NCBI GenBank assembly: GCA_019749915.1
Contig: JAIEPE010000023.1
Span: 1-64,000, forward strand
Source: Alphaproteobacteria bacterium
GTDB lineage: Bacteria > Pseudomonadota > Alphaproteobacteria > UBA9655
Reading direction: 5' to 3'
DNA: 64,000 bases
A program made the position numbers and the translations under genes. How positions within the stretch are numbered: the stretch's first letter is position 1; each line of letters opens with the position of its first letter. The notes beneath the pieces were generated by a model. The model did not search any database. It saw only the letters and a list, made by a program, of their open reading frames with translations, and was not told the origin of the DNA. Below, one piece after another: positions 27,818-36,528 of this stretch.

Positions 27818-28941
27818 AAATCGGAGTAGATGCAAGGTTATTATCTCGACCCATAACCGGAATTGGGAGATATACTTTGGAAATGTGCCGCGCTTTATCT
27901 CACATCAAAGAAATATCTCTCTATCTCTATGCTCCCTCTCCTATCAGTCCTGAATTTATAAGCAGTTTAGAACCATCAACTGTCAGATCAGCTCATTTCA
28001 ATAATCGATTACTCAGACAGATTTGGTCAGAAGTCTGCCTTCCTTTCTGGGCAAGGCAAGATAGAGTGGATGTATTTTGGGGGCCAACCCATCGAATTCC
28101 TAATTGGCTTCCTTCTAGAACAGCTCGCGTCTTAACAATCCATGATTTGGTTTGGAAATTTGCGGGAGAGACTATGCGTCCTTTTTCCAAAACTTTGGAA
28201 CAGTATCAGATGCCTTTAGCTATTAAAAAAGCAGATCATATTGTTGTTGATTCAAAAGCCATAGCAAATTCCCTTTTAGAAGAGTTTCCTCTATGTAAAA
28301 ACAAAATAACTATTATATCACTTGGTTCTAATCATTTAAGCCATAAGGTAGATCTTCAAATCCTAAAGGATATGAATATTATAAAACCCTATTGCCTTTT
28401 TGTTGGAACCCTTGAACCTCGAAAGAATCTAGCAAATCTATTAATGGCTTATTCAAAACTCCCAGAGTCATCCAAATCAAAGATCATGCTTTTGATTGCA
28501 GGAGGCACTGGTTGGGGAGATGTTAATCTCGAGAGTCTGATTAAGAACCTAAATTTGAGTTCTTATGTAAAGCTTCTTGGGTTTGTGGACGAACCAACTC
28601 TGGCAACTTTGTATGCCTATGCCCGATTTCTTGTTTTACCGTCTCTATATGAAGGTTTTGGTCTTCCTTTAGTTGAAGCTATGACTTATAGCCTTCCGGT
28701 TCTGACCTCAAACAACTCAGCTATGATTGAAATTGCTGGCAATGCTGGGGTTTTAGTTGATCCTTTGGATAAAGAATCCATAAAACAAGGTTTGATCCAA
28801 CTCATAAATGATGATAAGCTTTATAATGTACTTTCTCAGAACGCTAAAGAAAATGTTCGTCGTTTTAATTGGCAATTTTCCGCTAATCAGTTACTAACTG
28901 TATTTAAAGAAGCCATCCTCCATAGGAAATCTGTAACCTAA
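27814..28941 (+). CDS. GT4 glycosyltransferase, WbpY-like rhamnosyltransferase
   Basis: 375 residues from a TTG start that overlaps the rmd stop. The GT-B fold shows MKIGVDARLLSRPITGIGRYT, the WSEVCLPFW and TIHDLVW segments, FVGTLEPRKNL, and the donor-binding LPSLYEGFGLPLVEAM (E-x7-E). In content and order it matches the WbpY position of the Pseudomonas common polysaccharide antigen locus, where it adds alpha-1,3 D-rhamnose. The linkage here is inferred. Confidence 0.87.
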
Positions 28942-30059
28942 TGAAAGTCCTTCATTTTTATAAAACTTTTTTTGGTGAGACTAGAGGGGGAGTTGAAAAG
29001 GTTATTGATCAAATATCATTAAGTACGGCTGCCCTAGGTGTTAACTCCAAAGTGCTGTGCCTAACCCCTGCGAAAAAAGAATCCTTGACAGAAATGAATG
29101 GGTACAAAGTTCATTGTGTTCCTCAGTTATTTGAAGTTGCCTCAACTCCTTTTTCAATTTCTGTATTTCATCGCTTTCGTGAATTAGCAAGACAAGCTGA
29201 CATTATTCATTATCATTTTCCCTATCCATTTGCAGATATCCTTCATTTTGCCTCAAGGATTGAAAAACCTACAATATTGACATACCATTCTGATATCATT
29301 AAACAAAAAGTTTTACTTAAATTGTATAGACCTCTAAAACGTCTTTTCTTGCAAGATATTGGCCATATTGTTGCAACGTCACCTAACTATTTAGAAACGA
29401 GTGAAGCCTTAGGCATTTTTAAAGAAAAGACGAGTGTTATTCCCATTGGCCTTGATAAGAATGCATATCCATCCCCTCCAAATGACAATTTGGACTACTG
29501 GCGTCAAAGATTTGGCAAAAAGTTTTTCCTATTTGTTGGGGTTTTTAGATATTATAAGGGCTTACATATTCTTATTGAGGCAGCAAGTACACTGGACTGT
29601 CAGATAGTTATCGTAGGAGCTGGCCCTATTGAAAAAGAGCTAAAAGAACAGGTTGTAAAGCTAGGAATTAACAATATCCATTTCATCGGCCCTCTCCCAG
29701 AGGAAGACAAGATTGCTTTATTGCAGCTTTGTTATGCTGTAGTTTTTCCTTCTCACCTACGTTCAGAAGCTTTCGGTGTTTCTTTACTTGAAGGAGCCAT
29801 GTTCGGTAAGCCTATGATATCTTGCGAAATTGGGACGGGCACTACATATATTAACATTAACAAGGAAACAGGGATTGTTGTTCCTCCTGCAGATCCTTTG
29901 GCCCTGCGATTCGCTTTACAATTTCTTTTAGACAGAATAGATATTGCTCTTGAAATGGGAGTACAAGCAGAAAAGCGATATTGGACTCACTTTACGGCAG
30001 AGAAAATGGCTAAATCATATTTAGGGGTTTATAAAGACTTATTGACAAAAAGGCCATAG
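28941..30059 (+). CDS. GT4 glycosyltransferase, WbpZ-like
   Basis: 372 residues sharing one base with the previous stop. It opens MKVLHFYKTFFGETRGGVEKVI, typical of WbpZ-type transferases that place the first D-rhamnose on the lipid-linked primer. It also has TILTYHSDIIKQK, FVGVFRYYKGLHIL, and the E-x7-E loop SEAFGVSLLEGAMFGKP. It is the last gene of the polysaccharide locus and is followed by a terminator-like hairpin. The assignment as first transferase is by similarity. Confidence 0.87.
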   Translation: MKVLHFYKTFFGETRGGVEKVIDQISLSTAALGVNSKVLCLTPAKKESLTEMNGYKVHCVPQLFEVASTPFSISVFHRFRELARQADIIHYHFPYPFADILHFASRIEKPTILTYHSDIIKQKVLLKLYRPLKRLFLQDIGHIVATSPNYLETSEALGIFKEKTSVIPIGLDKNAYPSPPNDNLDYWRQRFGKKFFLFVGVFRYYKGLHILIEAASTLDCQIVIVGAGPIEKELKEQVVKLGINNIHFIGPLPEEDKIALLQLCYAVVFPSHLRSEAFGVSLLEGAMFGKPMISCEIGTGTTYININKETGIVVPPADPLALRFALQFLLDRIDIALEMGVQAEKRYWTHFTAEKMAKSYLGVYKDLLTKRP

Positions 30060-30087
30060 CAAAAAATGCTTTTCATGAGGCCTTTTG
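30046..30087 (+). terminator. possible terminator of the polysaccharide operon
   Basis: CAAAAAGGCC (30046-30055) pairs with GGCCTTTTG (30079-30087), overlapping the WbpZ-like stop codon. The loop is long (about 23 bases) and has its own weak GCA/TGC pairing. The T-run is short, so efficiency is uncertain. Confidence 0.35.
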
Positions 30088-30297
30088 CCCTTTGAACCTT
30101 TTATTCCTTCTGTTAGCTTGAACGGTAAATTGAAATCTTGGACATTCATATTCAAAGTAAAACTACTATAGATGTTTTAAGATTAAGGATATTGTTGGGT
30201 GGAGTAAAAATGGCAAAAAGCTGAGAACCTCGAAAAACCCATAGATAGGTTTTAAGGAGAAATGGTATAGTTTTCCAAAGAAACAGTTGGAGGATAT

Positions 30298-30675
30298 ATG
30301 CTACAGCCAGGCTTATTTGATATGGAAAATCGCTTAGAGAGTCTGTCGAAGTTTGGTGATCCTTTGGAGAAGTTGAAGGAAGTTGTGGACTTCGAGATAT
30401 TTCGAACAGAGATTGAAGACGCATTGGAGTTTAAGGATCGCTCTAAGGGAGGCAGGCCTCCATACGATAGTATCCTTATTTTTAAGATCCTCACGCTCCA
30501 GACTCTTTATACCCTATCGGACGATCAGACCGAATACCAAATTAAGGACCGGTTGAGTTTCATGAGATTTCTGCATTTGAGTCTTTCGAAAAATGTTCCT
30601 GATGCGAAGACTATTTGGCTTTATCGAGAGAGATTGGCTCAAAAGGGTCTTAGAAAAGCTCTTTGCAACCTTTGA
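30298..30675 (+). CDS. IS5-family transposase, N-terminal part
   Basis: 125 residues beginning MLQPGLFDMENRLESLSKFG. The family's DUF772-like N-terminal domain is clear: RSKGGRPPYDSILIFKIL, LYTLSDDQTEYQIKDRLSF, VPDAKTIWLYRERL. The frame leaves homology at AQKG and ends in LRKALCNL, while homology continues one frame on. This is either a mutational frameshift or the two-ORF layout of some IS5 subgroups. Confidence 0.85.
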   Translation: MLQPGLFDMENRLESLSKFGDPLEKLKEVVDFEIFRTEIEDALEFKDRSKGGRPPYDSILIFKILTLQTLYTLSDDQTEYQIKDRLSFMRFLHLSLSKNVPDAKTIWLYRERLAQKGLRKALCNL

Positions 30676-31378
30676 CCAGGCCTTAAAAGATCGAGGGTAT
30701 TTAGCCATGAGTGGCCAGATTATTGATGCGACAATTGTTTCAGCGCCTCGTCAGCGGATGACGAAGAAAGAGAAGGAAACCATTAAAAAAGGAGATATTC
30801 CTGAGGAGTGGAAAGAACATCCTTCAAAATTATCTCAAAAAGATAGAGAAGCCAGATGGGTTGTTAAATACAGCAAGGCTAAGGTTAAAAATGGAGAAAA
30901 AGCCATTGACCTTGCAACATCTTATTTTGGGTATAAAAATCACATTTCCACGGATAAGCGGTATGGGTTTGTACGTAAATTTCATACAAGTGATGCCAGT
31001 CGTTACGATGGTAAAGTCTTACCCCTCCTCTTGGATAAGGAGAATACAGCCAGTAATGTTTGGGGAGATACGGCTTATCGATCGGAGGAAAATGAAACCC
31101 TTTTAAAAGACAATGGTTTTGCCTCTCAACTTCACCGGAAAAAACCAAAGGGAAAGGCAATGCCTCAGCATATCCAAAGGGCGAATGGAAAAAAATCTAA
31201 AGTCCGTTCTAAGGTGGAGCATATTTTTGCTGTTCAGAAAGATAAAATGGCCTTGTTTATCAGAACTATTGACCTCAAAAGAGCCCATGTAAAAATCGGT
31301 CTTGCCAATATCGTCTACAATATGAAAAGACTCATCTTCTGGGAAAACCGAAGGGTTTTACATCTTAGGTATCTCTAA
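30593..31378 (+). CDS. IS5-family transposase, C-terminal catalytic part
   Basis: Homologous sequence begins about base 30662 (VLEKLFATFDQALKDRGYLAMSG); the frame itself is open from an upstream ATG at 30593. The DDE residues are in SGQIIDATIV, VWGDTAYRSEEN and SKVEHIFAVQKDKM, with an R-x-K context in the last. It lies in the +1 frame relative to the N-terminal part, so a full transposase needs a shift near the AAAAGGG at about 30641. Confidence 0.83.
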   Translation: MFLMRRLFGFIERDWLKRVLEKLFATFDQALKDRGYLAMSGQIIDATIVSAPRQRMTKKEKETIKKGDIPEEWKEHPSKLSQKDREARWVVKYSKAKVKNGEKAIDLATSYFGYKNHISTDKRYGFVRKFHTSDASRYDGKVLPLLLDKENTASNVWGDTAYRSEENETLLKDNGFASQLHRKKPKGKAMPQHIQRANGKKSKVRSKVEHIFAVQKDKMALFIRTIDLKRAHVKIGLANIVYNMKRLIFWENRRVLHLRYL

Positions 31379-31522
31379 ATCACCCCAAGATACCCCAATT
31401 TAAGGCAATTGTTAAAATTGAACGATATTGACTCCTTATTCCTAGAAGTTCTTCTTTTAACTCTCTTTCATCATCCTTTTAAAAATCGCTCCCATTGAAA
31501 AAGCAGTTATTCGAGGTTCTCA

Positions 31523-31714
31523 TTTTTAAAAGCCGAGATCATGGTTAATCGTAGGCCTTACTTGCAGACGGAGAGGTATGATTTTTAAAAATCACATTTC
31601 TAACTGTATGCAATGCTGAAAGCTTAGATAAAAAAATGGATGCAGCTATATCATCAAAAACTGACTAATTAGGCTAATTAATTAATTTCTAAAGAAAATT
31701 TTTAATTTTGGGGA
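31523..31714. other. non-coding stretch between the IS and the STAND gene
   Basis: This short AT-rich interval joins the right end of the IS to the 3' end of the STAND gene. With the IS tail it makes 336 bases without a gene. It holds TAATTA-rich inverted fragments near 31665-31690 but no convincing promoter, terminator or ORF. Confidence 0.5.
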
Positions 31715-34700
31715 TCATAATTGAATTCCTTGAAGCTTTATTTCAATTTTCTTCCTTTGAGGGGAGTCTTTTGGAAAATGAGTTTTTACTGTTTCCAAAG
31801 CTTGGGACAGATAAAGAACAGATTTATCTTTAAATGTTAGAGATAATTGAGTATTTCCTTCTTTTGCTGCTTGTGTAGATCTCTTTAAGAATAATTCTGC
31901 CAAAATTTCGAGAGTCTTATAGCTTTCTGGGTGTTGAGTTTCTTGGAAAATTTTTAAAACTTTACTCAAAAGAGTCTCTGCAACCTCAAAATGACTCTCT
32001 AAAATATAAGTTTGCCCTAGGTCTCTTAGAATTCGGGCTGTTTCAATATGATCTTTAGCAAATTCTTTTTCATAGATGACCAAACCTTGGTTTAGAAAAT
32101 CTTTAGCTTTTTCATATTGACCTAGATCTCTATTAACGCTTCCTAAAGCAGCTAAAACAGAAGCTGTTCTTATATTTTCTTTTCCACAGGTTTCTTTATG
32201 GACAATGAGAGTTTCCTCAAGAGTAATCTTAGCCTTTTCAAGTTGTCCAAGTTCTCTGTAAATATTACCTAAAAATACAGTGATCCAGCCAATATCTATA
32301 TGATTTTCAGGTAGGTATTGTTTGGCGATGAGAATGGCTTCTTCAAGAAGTAATTTAGCTTTTGCATAATAACCTAACTTTTCATAGGTATTAGCAAGGA
32401 ATGTTGATTGCCAAGCAATATCGAGACGATTTTTTAAAACATGGGTTTTATGAATGAGAAGAGCCTTTTCCTGTAAGCTTTTCGCTTTTTCGTACTCTCC
32501 CAATTCAACGTAGGTATTGCCCAGAAAAGCAGACGTTCGCGCAAGCCAAAAATAGTGAGTAGGAAAATGTTCTTGATAGAGCTTATAGCTTTGTTCGAGA
32601 AAACTTTTAGCTTGTTCATAATTTCCTAGGACTGTACAGGCATCTCCTAAATAGGTTAAAGCCCTTGCAATATGAGGGTGAACTTCAACAAAATACTCTT
32701 TATAAGGCATAATCCTGTTCTCAATTACATTTTGAGCTTCTTCATGATTCCCAAGTTCCATGTAAATAGTCGTGAGATAGGCTAAGGCATTAATAATATG
32801 GAGATGATTAGATGCAGGATTTTTTTCCAGCTCCTCGAAGCTCTTTTCGAGGATTTTCTGCCCTTTAGCGTAATGCCGAAGAGAATAGTACATCGCTCCA
32901 AGCTTTCCTTCTACGAGGCTTCTCATATCATTAGGAAGCAAGTTGTGATGGTGTAAGAATGTTTCATAATGAACAAGCAAGGCTTTTATTGATGAGAGAT
33001 CCTCTTCATCGGTGATAGAAGTCATGTAATCGGTCAAAGTTTGCGAGATTGAGGTAAGAAGCTCATTTCTCTTCTCTAAATCTAACCTCGAGATAAGGTA
33101 AGTTAAAATAATTTCTTGCGTGCTACGGTGAATCGAAAAAGCTGCCATGGAATCAGAAGGAATGGGTGCTTCATTGGTAATAAGAGAATGTTTCTTGAGA
33201 TAATAAACGAAGTTATCAACAACTCCTCCATTTTTATAAGCTTCTAAAAGATTCCTAGGGATATTTTGGGAATCTAATAAACTAATGAGAAATAATAAGC
33301 TTTCAAAGTCTTTATGCGCCTCTATAAGATGTTTTAGGGAAAACGTGATGATATTATATCGTGTTTTTGGATATCCTCCTACTTCTGTTAAAATAGCTTT
33401 TTGGATTGAGTTAAAATCTTTGCCGCTTTCCTTAAGGCGTTCTAAATACTTATCGTAGGAAATATTCACTGATTTTAAGTAGTAGGCAGCTATGGAAATA
33501 TCTAAAGGGAAAGAGGGAAGCTTACTTAGAAATTCCATGGTTTTATCAATTTGATGGGGATCAGATTGGAAAGAATTTTCATGGCTCATAATTTTTGTAA
33601 AAAGAGTCAGACTCTCCTGAGGAGTTAGTTCTCCAACTTGAAGCGTTTGGGATACTGAATAACTATTTTTAATATGATTATCTCTTGTTGTTATAAGCAC
33701 CCGTCCTTTTCCCCAGCTGTTCATGTCATAAGGAAAATATTTTTTTATGGTCGCAAAATTTTCAACGTTATCATAAATAAGAAGCCAATCAGAATAAGAT
33801 ATAAGCTTATCTCGAACAAATTGAAGTAACTTGATTTCTCTTTCAACCGGATCTGTAATCGCTTGTATATCTTCTAAAACCTTTTGTTTACTCCATGCCT
33901 TAGCTAAAGCAACTGCGAGCGTCTCAAAAGAAGAGATAAGACTTTCTATCGTCTCAGCGTTAATTTCCCAGATGGCAGGAGCCACTTGTTGGCTTCCATA
34001 TTGTCGGGCAAGAGTGGTTTTTCCTGAGCCCCCTGGCCCTACAAGAGCAATTATTGGAATATCTTGTTGTTTCTCAAATTTATGACGAATATCAGCAATA
34101 AGCTCTGGGCGATCAAGAAAGGAAGATTTGGCTGGCATCACAAAAGCTGAACGAATGGGACGCTGTTTAAGATTTTGTACTTGCACTTGCTTTTTTTCTA
34201 GTGTGAACCACATTTCCTGCCTCAAGATAAATTGGTGTGTTATGAAATAAACTATACCTACGAGAAAAATTAAAAAAATTCCCTTTTTATTTTTGAGGAA
34301 GGTGATAGCTTTATGAGGTACCTTCTTTTTATGCGCGGCTACCTCTTCTTCAGAATTTATTGGAAACTTTAACTCAAAAAAACCGTGTAACCCCTCATAC
34401 TGTTCTTTAAAATTAGTTATGATTTTACTAAGATTAGCAGCGGGGAGAAGTTTTTGAAGAATTTCAAAAACGGATAAATAATAGCTTGATTGCTCAGAAA
34501 TATCTAAAAAATCTACCTCGAAATGTTCCCTAAAGATACCATTGGAATCTTTTTTACTTAAGAAAAGTCGGAGGTTAGGCTTCTTTTGGTTTAGAGTCTC
34601 TATCTCATCATTTGCCTCTGCGCCTAAAATTTCAGCAGAAATACCAACTTGTTTTAAATGATCTTTAAGATGGCTGATAAATATATCCTTGCCATTTTGA

Positions 34701-35071
34701 TCTTCTCCATAAATGGAGAGACAAACTTGTTTGCCTGTGCGGTTTAATTGTGAGATTTCTTTTAAGCTTTTTTCAAAAGCTGCATAAATGGTTAGATTTG
34801 CATAGTGTTGCTTTATAAAGGGAAACTTATGCGATTTTTCAATAAAATCAATGACTCCCTCACGAGAATTACATCCAAGCTTTATGATAATGTTATGAAT
34901 GTGTGTTAATACAGTGTTAGGAGCGATAGACAAAAGAGAAGCAATCTTGTTGGTGCCTCTCATGTTTAAGAGACAGGAAATAATATCAATTTCTCTGGGA
35001 GTAAAATTAACGTTGTTAATAACGGCTAATTGTCCCACATGCATGTTTTGTAAAAATGAAAGATCGTGCAT
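31715..35071 (-). CDS. membrane-anchored STAND protein: LuxR-type HTH, one TM helix, NB-ARC, TPR
   Basis: 1118 residues. Residues ~23-80 are a LuxR/GerE-type helix-turn-helix (FTPREIDIISCLLNMRGTNK, then IASLLSIAPNTVLTHIHNII). Residues ~85-250 are an unknown charged region. Residues 264-283 are one hydrophobic helix (GIFLIFLVGIVYFITHQFIL) after a lysine-rich stretch. Residues ~335-600 are an NB-ARC ATPase: Walker A VGPGGSGKTTLA, Walker B WLLIYDN, sensor GRVLITTRD. Residues ~700-1110 are TPR/kinesin-light-chain repeats (YLGDACTVLGNYEQAKSFLEQSY). STAND proteins are signal-triggered oligomerising switches. Here the HTH is N-terminal, unlike MalT, and a TM segment separates it from the ATPase. Confidence 0.85.
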   Translation of the reverse strand: MHDLSFLQNMHVGQLAVINNVNFTPREIDIISCLLNMRGTNKIASLLSIAPNTVLTHIHNIIIKLGCNSREGVIDFIEKSHKFPFIKQHYANLTIYAAFEKSLKEISQLNRTGKQVCLSIYGEDQNGKDIFISHLKDHLKQVGISAEILGAEANDEIETLNQKKPNLRLFLSKKDSNGIFREHFEVDFLDISEQSSYYLSVFEILQKLLPAANLSKIITNFKEQYEGLHGFFELKFPINSEEEVAAHKKKVPHKAITFLKNKKGIFLIFLVGIVYFITHQFILRQEMWFTLEKKQVQVQNLKQRPIRSAFVMPAKSSFLDRPELIADIRHKFEKQQDIPIIALVGPGGSGKTTLARQYGSQQVAPAIWEINAETIESLISSFETLAVALAKAWSKQKVLEDIQAITDPVEREIKLLQFVRDKLISYSDWLLIYDNVENFATIKKYFPYDMNSWGKGRVLITTRDNHIKNSYSVSQTLQVGELTPQESLTLFTKIMSHENSFQSDPHQIDKTMEFLSKLPSFPLDISIAAYYLKSVNISYDKYLERLKESGKDFNSIQKAILTEVGGYPKTRYNIITFSLKHLIEAHKDFESLLFLISLLDSQNIPRNLLEAYKNGGVVDNFVYYLKKHSLITNEAPIPSDSMAAFSIHRSTQEIILTYLISRLDLEKRNELLTSISQTLTDYMTSITDEEDLSSIKALLVHYETFLHHHNLLPNDMRSLVEGKLGAMYYSLRHYAKGQKILEKSFEELEKNPASNHLHIINALAYLTTIYMELGNHEEAQNVIENRIMPYKEYFVEVHPHIARALTYLGDACTVLGNYEQAKSFLEQSYKLYQEHFPTHYFWLARTSAFLGNTYVELGEYEKAKSLQEKALLIHKTHVLKNRLDIAWQSTFLANTYEKLGYYAKAKLLLEEAILIAKQYLPENHIDIGWITVFLGNIYRELGQLEKAKITLEETLIVHKETCGKENIRTASVLAALGSVNRDLGQYEKAKDFLNQGLVIYEKEFAKDHIETARILRDLGQTYILESHFEVAETLLSKVLKIFQETQHPESYKTLEILAELFLKRSTQAAKEGNTQLSLTFKDKSVLYLSQALETVKTHFPKDSPQRKKIEIKLQGIQL

Positions 35072-35257
35072 AAATCACGCTTTCCTTATGTCTTATTTTA
35101 AGGTTCTCTGCTTGTAAAAGCTTGTAAATTGATTGAATTCAATATTTTTTATAAGTAACGTATTAAAATTTTCCTTTTTTGTAAAGAAAGGTTGTTTTTT
35201 CTTGTTAAATTAAGCTGGAGGCAACAAGATTTGAGATAGATACAAGAGGTAAAAAAT

Positions 35258-35668
35258 ATGAATGATTCCGTTTGGTTAAAAACTGTCGGCATTGAAAACA
35301 ATGGTGACTTTATCAGTATTCAGGCTTACTCAGGCTATGATTCTATTATGGTGGACCCTACAACCGTCGAATATTTCTTTGTAGCTGATGTTTCAAATGA
35401 GGTACTGGGCACAGCCGTGCTTGAGTCTTTTAAACAATGCCGGCTGTTATCTTATGAAGAGGCGCATACTATAGCCCAACAGGCAGGTCAATTTTACCTT
35501 GACTGGATTCAAAGGGTTATAAATCGTTATGGTTATAAAACGAGAGAAGAGTTATTCATGAATATGAAAAGCTGCCTTATTGAGTATCATAAAGATGTCC
35601 TTATTTTTCCCCCCAGCCATCATGAGGAACTTGAAGTTTGGGTAGGCCGGAGAGACTCGCGAAAATAA
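35258..35668 (+). CDS. CdiI-family (DUF1436) contact-dependent inhibition immunity protein, orphan
   Basis: 136 residues with the pattern of CdiI/DUF1436 proteins: VWLKTVGIENNGDFISI, DVSNEVLGTAVLESFKQCRLL, RYGYKTREELFMNMKSC, and FPPSHHEELEVWVG. These bind and neutralise the toxin tip of a CdiA-type exoprotein in the cytosol. AGAGGT precedes the ATG. No cdiA or cdiB lies in the window, so it is either an orphan immunity gene or a repurposed homologue. It is divergent from the STAND gene and close to a tRNA. Confidence 0.7.
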   Translation: MNDSVWLKTVGIENNGDFISIQAYSGYDSIMVDPTTVEYFFVADVSNEVLGTAVLESFKQCRLLSYEEAHTIAQQAGQFYLDWIQRVINRYGYKTREELFMNMKSCLIEYHKDVLIFPPSHHEELEVWVGRRDSRK

Positions 35669-35825
35669 TCTTAAGATTTCAGTCCATAGCTCTGCTGCTG
35701 ACATTGGTGCAATGCTACGACTTGCATTTAATCGGTGCACTGGCTAAGGAAGTCGCTGTGCTTAATAGAAAAAACAGAGAAAATATTTAAATAGCCTGCT
35801 CGGGAAAAGAAAGGCTCGACTTTTT

Positions 35826-35857
35826 CAAATTTGCTCCCCATGTGCTCCCCCAAATTT
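35826..35857. repeat. tandem TGCTCCCC motif framed by CAAATTT
   Basis: The sequence CAAATTTGCTCCCC is followed by ATGTGCTCCCCCAAATTT, so an eight-base motif is repeated directly and framed by CAAATTT on both sides. It lies 41 bases from the 3' end of tRNA-Arg, where integrases often act. It may be an integration-site relic. No integrase gene is seen. Confidence 0.3.
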
Positions 35858-35897
35858 TTTCTTTTGACATCTGCTTTTAAAAATCCAAGCGTTTTCT

Positions 35898-35974
35898 TGG
35901 CGTGCCCGAGAGGATTCGAACCTCCGACCCCAAGATTAGGAATCTTGTGCTCTATCCTGCTGAGCTACGGGCAC
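35898..35974 (-). tRNA. tRNA-Arg (anticodon CCT)
   Basis: On the minus strand the gene runs from GTGCCCGTAGCTCAG to GGGCACGCCA, 77 bases including an encoded CCA. The acceptor stem GTGCCCG/CGGGCAC is perfect. The anticodon arm is CAAGA-TTCCTAA-TCTTG, giving CCT (reads AGG, arginine). The T arm GGTTCGAATCC is standard. Confidence 0.95.
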
Positions 35975-36141
35975 CCCTTCTTTTTATACAGAGGCTATTG
36001 AAAAGGTGCAAGCTCAGGGGAAGTGATTTGCAATGACATTTTAAGTAAAATATAAAAACAAAAAACTCCATTTTTAAAAAAAATGATGTATAATTATAAT
36101 ATAATAAAAAAATTAATTAAAAATAATTAATGGAGAAAAAA

Positions 36142-36528
36142 ATGATATTATCTATTTTTTTGGCCAAAACAATCGGGCTTTACCTTGTCATCATCAGTGC
36201 TGCATTTATGCTTAAAGCTGACGAATTCAAACTCATGATATTAGATATGCTTAAAAATCCAAGTCTTGTATCGTTTAGCGGCATTCTAGCTCTCGTTTTT
36301 GGGATACTTATCGTCGTGAGTCACAATGTCTGGGTTATGGATTGGAGAGTCATCATTACATTATTGGGATGGCTTACTCTCTTAAAAGGAGTTGTGCGGC
36401 TATTTTATCCTCAATTTGTCATGAAAAAAGCAACAAAGTGCGTAGAAAGTAAAACGTCATACAACACAATGATGCTTATAACGCTACTTATTGGTTTAGT
36501 TTTACTCTATTTTGGCTATGTATCTTAG
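36142..36528 (+). CDS. small integral membrane protein
   Basis: 128 residues from the ATG at 36142, which has GGAG at correct spacing. An ATG at 36130 is the alternative. Four hydrophobic segments are visible: around IFLAKTIGLYLVIISAAFML, SGILALVFGILIVV, WRVIITLLGWLTLLKG, and the C-terminal MMLITLLIGLVLLYFG. It resembles small DUF308/YccF-like four-helix membrane proteins, but I cannot name a family. A TATAAT with a TG extension lies at 36089. It converges on the ABC-F gene with a four-base overlap. Confidence 0.65.
   Translation: MILSIFLAKTIGLYLVIISAAFMLKADEFKLMILDMLKNPSLVSFSGILALVFGILIVVSHNVWVMDWRVIITLLGWLTLLKGVVRLFYPQFVMKKATKCVESKTSYNTMMLITLLIGLVLLYFGYVS

Larger units (their letters stand above)
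30222..31522 (+). mobile_element. IS5-family insertion sequence
   Basis: An element of about 1.3 kb bounded by inverted repeats: TGAGAACCTCGAAAAAC at the left, and the complement of GTTATTCGAGGTTCTCA at the right (16 of 17 match). It carries a two-frame DDE transposase. No clear target duplication is visible: left flank ...AAAAAGC, right flank TTTTTAAAAGC.... The long 3' non-coding part (31379-31522) belongs to the element. It sits between the polysaccharide locus and the STAND gene. Confidence 0.85.

Noticed and set aside
30215-31535. Target-site duplication around the IS element
   Set aside because: Flanks share only AAAAGC-like sequence at different distances; no clean 2-4-base duplication abuts both inverted repeats.
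35552-35740. A 62-residue frame on the minus strand opposite the CdiI-like gene and beyond
   Set aside because: It overlaps a better-supported gene on the other strand, lacks a ribosome site and shows no recognisable pattern.
35775-35895. A short minus-strand frame with MSKEKIWGSTWGANLKK next to tRNA-Arg, considered as an integrase relic
   Set aside because: It is only 27 codons, has no visible homology, and the repetition comes from the TGCTCCCC motif itself.
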